Assembly: GCF_004340905.1 (NCBI RefSeq)
Contig: NZ_SLXD01000001.1
Location: forward strand, 186,001 to 250,000
Length of the DNA: 64,000 bases
Direction: 5' to 3'
Origin: Rubrivivax gelatinosus
GTDB lineage: Bacteria; Pseudomonadota; Gammaproteobacteria; Burkholderiales; Burkholderiaceae_C
Shown here: positions 7,349-15,394 of the stretch, one piece after another
Layout of the letters: every line of letters begins with the position of its first letter
Numbering within the stretch: the first letter of the stretch is position 1
The notes under the pieces: model-generated
What the model saw: the letters and a program-made list of their open reading frames with translations, nothing else
Told to the model about the DNA's origin: nothing
Database searches by the model: none
Position numbers and translations under genes: made by a program

Positions 7349-10300
7349 GCTTCAATGAGGCCGAGGCGGAGCGCCTCGGATGACCGGCGGAAGGCCTCGA
7401 CTGCGGCATCGGCCTCGCGGCTTCAATGAGGCCGAGGCAGAGCGCCTCGGATGACTGTGGCGAAGGTAGTGCACTCCGCGGACGGGACGCAGCTTCAATG
7501 AGGCCGAGGCAGAGCGCCTCGGATGACCTCCACCGCGCCAGGTGAAATCCCCCTTGACGTCGATGCTTCAATGAGGCATAGACAGAGCGCCTCGGATGAC
7601 CACAGCACGCTCACCGCCTGCTGCACCTTCAGCTGCAGCTTCAAGGAGGCCGAGGCAGAGCGCCTCGGATGACGTCGCCAGTCATCGGCACCTCGACTGG
7701 ATCGGCCAGGGCTTCAATGAGGCCGAGGCAGAGCGCCTCGGATGACATCGACGTTGCCGCGCTGGTGATGCCCGAGGCGGCCTCGCTTCAATGAGGCCGA
7801 GGCAGAGCGCCTCGGATGACATCAGCGTGGCGTCGTCATCCTTGGCCGACGCCGGGCTTCAATGAGGCCGAGGCAGAGCGCCTCGGATGACCTGGCGGCC
7901 ATCATGCGCGACGACCAGACCATGATGCTTCAATGAGGCCGAGGCAGAGCGCCTCGGATGACGACAATACCTCGCTGTGGGTCGTCGTATGGGGGCCGCT
8001 TCAATGAGGCCGAGGCAGAGCGCCTCGGATGACCTGCCCGGCGAGCTTGGTTGCCAGCAGCAGGTTGTCGCTTCAATGAGGCCGAGGCAGAGCGCCTCGG
8101 ATGACGCGACCGGCTACCGCGGCGCGGCCAGCGCGACCGGAGGCTTCAATGAGGCCGAGGCAGAGCGCCTCGGATGACCTGGTTGCCCATCAGCAGGCCG
8201 CTGGCGGACATGTGGCTTCAATGAGCCCGAGGCAGAGCGCCTCGGATGACCTGGACTCGTCGCCGATCAAGATCCCGCTGGCTGCTGGCTTCAATGAGGC
8301 CGAGGCAGAGCGCCTCGGATGACCGGCCGCACCATGTAGTCGATCGCCTCGGACTTGCTGCTTCAATGAGGCTGAGGCAGAGCGCCTCGGATGACCAGGA
8401 ACAGGCTCGGCGCGACGAGGCCGAGAAGCAACGCTTCAATGAGGCCGAGGCAGAGCGCCTCGGATGACCGGCGTGCTGCGCACGGCGTCATAGACCGATG
8501 GGTCGCTTCAATGAGGCCGAGGCAGAGCGCCTCGGATGACGGCCAAGGTATTCCTTCAGCTGCTCGGCACGCACGCGCTTCAATGAGGCCGAGGCAGAGC
8601 GCCTCGGATGACTCGTGCCGCGACAGGTCGCCGGAATGCTCGACGACGGCGCTTCAATGAGGCCGAGGCAGAGCGCCTCGGATGACGTCGCGGCGCAGTG
8701 ACACGTCGAGCAGCGCGGGATTGCTTCAATGAGGCCGAGGCAGAGCGCCTCGGATGACCCGAGCGCCGTTCTGGCGCACCGCTACCCCAACACGCCGCTT
8801 CAATGAGGCCGAGGCAGAGCGCCTCGGATGACGCCACATCGTGGCGACGGCCTGCCACGTGCCCGCCTGGCTTCAATGAGGCCGAGGCAGAGCGCCTCGG
8901 ATGACGGGCGCCGGCGGGTCCCAGTCGGTGGCTGCGGTGTCGCTTCAATGAGGCCGAGGCAGAGCGCCTCGGATGACGTCGCGCACGCGCACGCCGCCGC
9001 CCGAGTCGGCGGTGCTTCAATGAGGCCGAGGCAGAGCGCCTCGGATGACGTGTCCGGCCGTCAGCGCTGGAGCGGCGCCGACCTGCTTCAATGAGGCCGA
9101 GGCAGAGCGCCTCGGATGACCGGACGCCGAGCCGGAGGCCAGCAGCGATGAGCAGCTTCAATGAGGCCGAGGCAGAGCGCCTCGGATGACGAGGAACTCC
9201 TTCATCGTCAGCCGCTGGGGCGTGGCGCTTCAATGAGGCCGAGGCAGAGCGCCTCGGATGACATCGCGTGGAAGCGCGACGGGCACGTGAGCGTCAGGCT
9301 TCAATGAGGCCGAGGCAGAGCGCCTCGGATGACGAGCTACCGCAAGGGCCGCGCGATCCGCGACTACGTGCTTCAATGAGGCCGAGGCAGAGCGCCTCGG
9401 ATGACCAAGATCGCGGCGCAGCGTGAAGCGGAGGCCGAGCGGCTTCAATGAGGCCGAGGCAGAGCGCCTCGGATGACAGCGACGCAAGGCCACGGGGCGA
9501 TGGGAGTACACCTTGCTTCAATGAGGCCGAGGCAGAGCGCCTCGGATGACCTACCTCGACGGCATCAGCACGACGACGGGCAGCGTGCTTCAATGAGGCC
9601 GAGGCAGAGCGCCTCGGATGACGCCTATACCAGCGCGACGACGCGGCGCAGCTTCACGCTTCAATGAGGCCGAGGCAGAGCGCCTCGGATGACCGCCTCA
9701 CGGGCGCGCTCGACGTGCGACAGGCCTTTGCTTCAATGAGGCCGAGGCAGAGCGCCTCGGATGACCCGCGGCAACGTGGGCGCCGCGTCGCAGGCCGCCG
9801 CGCTTCAATGAGGCCGAGGCAGAGCGCCTCGGATGACGGGCCGAGTCATCGAGTTCGTGCACCGGGTCAAGACGCTTCAATGAGGCCGAGGCAGAGCGCC
9901 TCGGATGACCCGCGTGGCGCTGGGCATCAGCACGCGCGAGGCCGGCTTCAATGAGGCCGAGGCAGAGCGCCTCGGATGACGCCGGCCGCGCGTCTGCAGG
10001 CGATCTCGACCTGGCGGCTTCAATGAGGCCGAGGCAGAGCGCCTCGGATGACCGGCAGCATGCTGCGGTGGGTGAAGCGTCGGCCGCGGCTTCAATGAGG
10101 CCGAGGCAGAGCGCCTCGGATGACCTGACGTACTGCTTGACCGCGGTGACCTCGGCCTTGTTGCTTCAATGAGGCCGAGGCGGAGCGCCTCGGATGACAC
10201 CTTTTCGCCGACGCGCAAGCAACTGCTTGTCCTGCGGCTTCAATGAGGCCGAGGCGGAGCGCCTCGGATGACCTCCCTAGCTTTGCGCGCGCCGGGTAAG

Positions 10301-12160
10301 CCCGCTTCGCTTCAATGAGGCCGAGGCGGAGCGCCTCGGATGACATCGCGATCGGCCTCGTCGTGTAGTTGGACTCGGCGCTTCAATGAGGCCGAGGCGG
10401 AGCGCCTCGGATGACCCACGAGCGTCTGCAGGGTGCGGCGGGCGAAGGTGTCGCTTCAATGAGGCCGAGGCGGAGCGCCTCGGATGACCCACCAGGGGAT
10501 GCTGCAGAACCTGATCGCCAACGAGCTTCAATGAGGCCGAGGCGGAGCGCCTCGGATGACGATCGCCATCCGCGAGCACAGCGCCGACGATCAGTCGGCT
10601 TCAATGAGGCCGAGGCGGAGCGCCTCGGATGACCTACGCCCGCGAGCTGCAGCGCCAGCAACGGAACGCGCTTCAATGAGGCCGAGGCGGAGCGCCTCGG
10701 ATGACCGCCGCGATGGGCTCGCCGCTCGCGAGCGCAACTGTCGCTTCAATGAGGCCGAGGCGGAGCGCCTCGGATGACAGGTGCTCGGCCTTGCTGGTGA
10801 TGGTCGACAGCGGGCTTCAATGAGGCCGAGGCGGAGCGCCTCGGATGACCCGAGCGTCACGTAATCAAAGACGTTTGCCACGAGCCGCTTCAATGAGGCC
10901 GAGGCGGAGCGCCTCGGATGACAAGGCCACGGCATCGGCGCAGTCATCAGCCGCTCCGAGCTTCAATGAGGCCGAGGCGGAGCGCCTCGGATGACGCCCG
11001 CCGCCTTGCGCTGCGCCCGGTTGCCCGTTTCGCTTCAATGAGGCCGAGGCGGAGCGCCTCGGATGACGCTCCACTATGCTCGGCTGGCACCACGGGCACC
11101 TGGCGCTTCAATGAGGCCGAGGCGGAGCGCCTCGGATGACGCTTCGGCGCCTGCGCATCGGCGGCGGCCAGGGCGGCCACCGCATGCTTCAATGAGGCCG
11201 AGGCGGAGCGCCTCGGATGACGCAGTGAGGCCCGTCGGCACCCAGGATGAGCCATCGCTTCAATGAGGCCGAGGCGGAGCGCCTCGGATGACCCGCAATC
11301 GACGAGGCCATCGAGCGGCTGCGGGCTGCGCTTCAATGAGGCCGAGGCGGAGCGCCTCGGATGACCCGGCGGCCGCCGTCGAAGAAGCTGCGTTGCAGCC
11401 TGCTTCAATGAGGCCGAGGCGGAGCGCCTCGGATGACTTCCTCTGCGGTTACGCCTTCAGCGTGGGGGAGTTCTCGCTTCAATGAGGCCGAGGCGGAGCG
11501 CCTCGGATGACCCCGACATCTGCATCGCTACCTTGACGGGAACTGTGGCTTCAATGAGGCCGAGGCGGAGCGCCTCGGATGACCTCGCCGACACGCTTCA
11601 AGCCTTGGAGGTCTGCGGTGCTTCAATGAGGCCGAGGCGGAGCGCCTCGGATGACGGCGCGCGCGCTGCAGATCAGCGTGCTGCGCGCGGAGCTTCAATG
11701 AGGCCGAGGCGGAGCGCCTCGGATGACCCGGTTCGCTCGAGACTCGTTCCTGAACTACGAGATGCTTCAATGAGGCCGAGGCGGAGCGCCTCGGATGACT
11801 GGGGCCGTGCCGGCACAGAACGACGCGCCCGGCCAGCTTCAATGAGGCCGAGGCGGAGCGCCTCGGATGACGCCGCTGCCGGCGGGCTTCATCGACGACG
11901 GCCTGCTGCTTCAATGAGGCCGAGGCGGAGCGCCTCGGATGACCCCCATCGTCGACGGGAAGCGCTGGGCCATGGATTCGCTTCAATGAGGCCGAGGCGG
12001 AGCGCCTCGGATGACGTCCGTCGCGGCGTCTCGCCCGGCGCGCTCGGCTTCCTGCTTCAATGAGGCCGAGGCGGAGCGCCTCGGATGACCAGGTAGGTCA
12101 GGCCGAGCAGCACGCCGTCGGAGCGCTTCAATGAGGCCGAGGCGGAGCGCCTCGGATGAC
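7349..12160 (-). CRISPR. CRISPR array, 67 repeats of 36 nt with 66 internal spacers
   Basis: Direct counting gives 67 repeats from 7349 to 12160. As written on the plus strand each starts GCTTCAATGAGGCC and ends GCGCCTCGGATGAC. An inner inverted repeat CCGAGGC/GCCTCGG encloses a 5-nt loop. Spacers are 34-38 nt except one of 45 nt (11141-11185). Read on the minus strand the repeat starts GTCATCC and ends CATTGAAGC, the usual orientation of type I repeats. This agrees with cas transcription and puts the leader at the right. Position 20 is G in repeat 1, A in repeats 2-39 and G in repeats 40-67. Old-end variants include 7565-7600 (several changes), 7638-7673, 8215-8250 and 8360-8395 (one change each). 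Spacers are GC-rich like the host. Confidence 0.98.
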
Positions 12161-12377
12161 AGGCCTTCGCAGAACGCCCGCCAGCACCGGATTTTGGCCC
12201 GCATTTGCGAGCGCTCCCGGGCCGAAGACGCGGCGGGCGGCAGGGTGCGGGCAGGGACCGACAGCGGGGTCATGCAAGTGCTTGTCAGACAGGCGCTTTG
12301 CGCTGCGCGAGCGCTCACCTGGGGCGGCCGCCAGCACCACAGCGCTCGCGGCTCCGCGGCAGGCCGTCATGCTGCGA
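12161..12377 (-). promoter_or_regulatory. CRISPR leader between cas2 and the newest repeat
   Basis: These 217 bases lie between the cas2 stop and the repeat at 12125-12160, on the side where repeats are uniform and opposite the decayed repeat. By position they should contain the array promoter and the sequences used by Cas1-Cas2 for new spacer insertion. Apparent reading frames here are continuations of the periodic array frames. I could not define a convincing -35/-10 pair or an IHF-type site in this GC-rich stretch. Confidence 0.7.
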
Positions 12378-12674
12378 TCAGACGATCGTCGGCACGCGCT
12401 CGATCGGCACGAAGCTGCGCTTGCCGAGGCTCTGCACGCGCGGCTCGACACGGTCTGCGGGGCCGAGGTCGACAATCAGAACGTGATCCTCGGACGGCGC
12501 AATCGTGTCGGTGACGCGCGCCATCAGTTCGGCACGGCGCATGGCACCAAGCCGGCACTGGAACACCGACAGCTGCATCCACTCGCCGAAGCCGTTCATC
12601 AGCTTGAACACTGCGCGCCAGCGCCGCTCGTCGGCGATGTCGTAGGTCACGAGGATCAGGTGTTCGTCGCTCAT
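12378..12674 (-). CDS. cas2: CRISPR adaptation protein Cas2
   Basis: A 98-aa Cas2, the scaffold that dimerises between two Cas1 dimers during spacer integration. The ferredoxin-like start LILVTYDIADERRW carries the conserved Asp after the first strand (TYDI), followed by VFKLMNGFGEWMQLSVFQCR, the usual second strand. I start at the ATG at 12674, which has GGGAGG upstream; further upstream in-frame sequence is unrelated to Cas2. It lies 22 bp behind the cas4-cas1 fusion and is the last gene of the cas operon, next to the leader. Confidence 0.95.
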   Translation of the reverse strand: MSDEHLILVTYDIADERRWRAVFKLMNGFGEWMQLSVFQCRLGAMRRAELMARVTDTIAPSEDHVLIVDLGPADRVEPRVQSLGKRSFVPIERVPTIV

Positions 12675-12696
12675 GCACAACCTCCCGCAGGGGCAC

Positions 12697-14454
12697 TCAT
12701 CGCGTCGTGAAATGAGGGCACTGCTCCAGTTCGCCAAGCAGGTGCCGTCCCAGCAGCCGGCACTGGATCTCGACGATCTGCCGGTACTGCGCCGCATAGC
12801 CGAACAGCGGGTGCGTCACCTCCTGCGACATGCGTCGTTCGAACGCCGCGATGACGGCCCGGCGGCCGCGTTCGTTCAGGCCGACTGCCCCGGCGGCCGT
12901 CACGAAGTCGCCAGCGTCGACCTCGCCGTTGTTCACCAGGGTGAGCAGCACCGAGTCCGCGAGCAGCGGCCGGAAGGGCTCCATCATGTCCAGCGCCAGC
13001 GCGGGCCGCCCGTAGCGCGGCTGGTGGTAGAGGCCTCGATAGGCGTCAAAGCCAACCGCGGTCAGCGTCACCGCCAGCGTGCGCGACAGCAGCGAGTACA
13101 GGTACGACAGCAGCGCGTTCACCGGATCGCGCGGCGGGCGGCGGTTGCGCTGTTCGAAGTCGAAGGTCCAGGGCGTCGGCGGTTCGGCGCCCGAAGCATC
13201 GCCACTGCCTCCCAGCATTTCGCCGAAGTGTCGGAAGTAGCGTGCCGCGGCGTTGCCCTCGATGCCCAGCAACTGCGCCAGGTCGTGCGCGCGCTCGGCG
13301 GCCTCGACGTCTTGGCGGAACTCGCTCAGCAGCGACTCCGGCAACTCGCCGCGCTTCCAGTTGCGGCGCAGCAGCGTGCGCTGGTTGCGGATCTTGGCGG
13401 CCACGAGCCCGCGCGCGAAGCGCAGGCAGGCCCCGGCGTCGAAGCTGGCGCGGTACTGCGCGGTGCGCAGTTCGACGTTGCGGTGGCCCAGCCCGATCGT
13501 GTGCCCCAGGAACCAGCCGCCGTGCGACAACCAGGTGACCGGAATGCCGCGCGCCATCAACTCGTGCTGGGCCGGCGCGGTGAGGTAGACCCCGCCCTGC
13601 AGCACGAGCTGCGACACGTCCATCAGCCGCGCGTCGGCCACCTTCTCGTCGTCGACCGAGACCTCCAGCACCTCGCCCTTCTTGGACACCTTGGCGCCGC
13701 GGGCCTGCACGTACATCGGCAGCGCCGGCGTCTGCCCGACGACCAACGGCCGCGGCGGTGTCTGCGCGGTCTTCAGGTAGTGCACCTCGTCGGGCAGGCA
13801 GATGGACGCGAGCGAGCAGCGCGGGCACTTGGGGCTGTTCTCCAAAGGAGGAGGGATTTGGCCGCCGGTGGCCAGCAGGCGCAGCCCTGCGGCGGCCTGG
13901 CGCGCGGCCTCGCGCAGTTCGGCGTCGAAGGCGACGGGCACGCGCTCGCGCGACGCGGCGAAGTACAGCACCCCTTCGGGCGAGTCGTAGCCGTGTTCCT
14001 CCAGCAGCAGCGCCTGCACGCAGAGCTGGATGCGCTCAGGCTCGTAGGCGCCGCGTGCGACGTGCGGTCTCCGGCCGTGTTTGTAGTCGACCGGGACGGC
14101 CCGCCGCCCGTCGAACTCGGCCAGGTCCAGCTTGGCCACCAGCCCCAGCGCCGGCGAAGACAGCTCCAGCGATTGCACGTGCACACGCACGGGCTCGGCC
14201 GCGGCGTCATCCGGCGCCGGCGGCGTGCCGGAGCGCTTGTCGACACGCCGGTGCCTGCTGCGCCCCTCCACGGTGTCGGCCGACTCCGCCCACTCGCCCT
14301 GCACCCACTCCAGATACGCCAGACGAGGGCAGTAGGCGTACTCGTTGACCATTCGCGCCGGCAGCAGTGGCACACCGGGAGGCAGGGGCGGAGCGTCCAG
14401 CGGCAGGGATGACTGCGCGGCGGTGCTGCCGGCCGACTCGATCGGACTATCCAT
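12697..14454 (-). CDS. cas4-cas1: Cas4-Cas1 fusion, spacer acquisition nuclease/integrase
   Basis: A 585-aa fusion typical of type I-U/I-G. The N-terminal Cas4 part (about residues 35-222) has Cys42 in NEYAYCPRLAY and a C-terminal cysteine cluster CPRCSLASIC, which together would bind an Fe-S cluster; Cas4 trims prespacers and selects the PAM. The Cas1 part (about 240-585) shows the metal-binding Glu in LLGIEGNAAARYF (about 399), His in RGLYHQPRYG (about 477) and Glu in LDMMEPFRP (about 492). It also has the DPVNALLSYLYSLLS helix. The start at 14454 has GAGGGGG upstream. It is 10 bp downstream of csb3 and followed by cas2. The fusion form is one of the best subtype markers in this locus. Confidence 0.95.
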   Translation of the reverse strand: MDSPIESAGSTAAQSSLPLDAPPLPPGVPLLPARMVNEYAYCPRLAYLEWVQGEWAESADTVEGRSRHRRVDKRSGTPPAPDDAAAEPVRVHVQSLELSSPALGLVAKLDLAEFDGRRAVPVDYKHGRRPHVARGAYEPERIQLCVQALLLEEHGYDSPEGVLYFAASRERVPVAFDAELREAARQAAAGLRLLATGGQIPPPLENSPKCPRCSLASICLPDEVHYLKTAQTPPRPLVVGQTPALPMYVQARGAKVSKKGEVLEVSVDDEKVADARLMDVSQLVLQGGVYLTAPAQHELMARGIPVTWLSHGGWFLGHTIGLGHRNVELRTAQYRASFDAGACLRFARGLVAAKIRNQRTLLRRNWKRGELPESLLSEFRQDVEAAERAHDLAQLLGIEGNAAARYFRHFGEMLGGSGDASGAEPPTPWTFDFEQRNRRPPRDPVNALLSYLYSLLSRTLAVTLTAVGFDAYRGLYHQPRYGRPALALDMMEPFRPLLADSVLLTLVNNGEVDAGDFVTAAGAVGLNERGRRAVIAAFERRMSQEVTHPLFGYAAQYRQIVEIQCRLLGRHLLGELEQCPHFTTR

Positions 14455-14464
14455 GTTTGCCCCC

Positions 14465-15394
14465 TCAACGCGCGCCGGCCACCCGACCCGCGCGAACCAC
14501 CGCCGGAGAGAAGCTGCCGTAGCCGCCCTGTGCCGAGCGCCGGACCTCCACGGTGCAGACCGCGCCGACTCCGGGGCGACCGGCGCGCGGATCGAACCAG
14601 TCGAGCGCGAGCAGCGACCTGACTGTCGCCAGCGATGCGGGAGCGCTCCACAGAGGCCAGGCAAACTGCATGTCGCCGTGGCGGCCACGGAAGCCCGTTG
14701 TTGCCAACCCCCTGCCCCGTGGCACTGAGGGCAGCAAGGGCAGCGCGCGAAACGCGAGCCATTCGAGCGGAGCATTGACAGTCGTCGGCGCAACGCTGGG
14801 GTCCGATGCCATCAGCGCGTACAGCCGCTCGGCACCGGGATCCCAGCGCAGATTCGCGCCGCCGCGCTCAGCCGGCCGGCCGGACAACGCATCGGCCACC
14901 CAGTCGTCGCGGACGGACTCCCTGACCTTCTCGACCGTCTCCAGGAATGCCTGCTGCCCGGCCGTGAAGTGCAGCGCCGTCGGCTTGACATTGCCATGGG
15001 CACGATCCACCGCGGCTTCAGCATCGCTGCCGTACGCCGCCGCGTACAGCGCCTGATCGTCCTGCCCGGCCACCCAGGCGTCGATGGCTTGCGCCAGGAA
15101 GTGCGCATAGACCGCAGGAGCCGGCTTCAGGTCCGCCACCACACGCAGCTTGTTCTTCTCCTGCTTTTCGTAGACCAGCCGCCACGGCTGCGGCCCGGCC
15201 TGGCTGCGGGCGTCCTCGGCCACCCAGCGCACCAGGGCGTCGATGGCGACGCCCTGGATCTGGGCGACGAAGGCTCCGTCGTCCGAGAAACTCAGGCGCG
15301 CCGCAGGCTCGCGCGCCGCTGCCAGCCTCAGAAGACCGAGAGCGGCCAGGAAGTCACGCGGGTTGGTGCCCACCACGCCATCCAGTCGGTTCAT
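14465..15394 (-). CDS. csb3: Type I-U (I-G) Cascade subunit, Csb3/Cas8-like
   Basis: A 309-aa protein placed where type I-U operons carry the small Cas8-type subunit. It starts MNRLDGVVGTNPRDFLAALG, a pattern I associate with the Csx17/Csb3 families, and ends in a GYGSFSPAVVRAG segment. At about 310 aa it fits Csb3 and is too short for the larger Csx17 version. As the large-subunit equivalent it would recognise the PAM and recruit Cas3. Its ATG overlaps the cas3 stop by 4 bp (ATGA), so translation is coupled. The family call rests mostly on position, length and the N-terminal pattern. Confidence 0.75.
   Translation of the reverse strand: MNRLDGVVGTNPRDFLAALGLLRLAAAREPAARLSFSDDGAFVAQIQGVAIDALVRWVAEDARSQAGPQPWRLVYEKQEKNKLRVVADLKPAPAVYAHFLAQAIDAWVAGQDDQALYAAAYGSDAEAAVDRAHGNVKPTALHFTAGQQAFLETVEKVRESVRDDWVADALSGRPAERGGANLRWDPGAERLYALMASDPSVAPTTVNAPLEWLAFRALPLLPSVPRGRGLATTGFRGRHGDMQFAWPLWSAPASLATVRSLLALDWFDPRAGRPGVGAVCTVEVRRSAQGGYGSFSPAVVRAGRVAGAR

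Noticed and set aside
7349..12160. Many open frames in the array encoding repeated RPRQSASDD or HPRRSASASLK peptides
   Set aside because: Repeat plus spacer averages 72 nt, a multiple of three, so the repeat translates periodically on both strands. These are products of array structure, not genes.
12205..12514. Plus-strand frames across the CRISPR leader and cas2
   Set aside because: Antisense to cas2 and continuous with periodic array frames; no independent support.
14475..14793. N-terminal extension of the Cas4-Cas1 frame upstream of 14454
   Set aside because: It lies inside csb3, has no ribosome-binding site and no Cas4 similarity; the ATG at 14454 has a good one.
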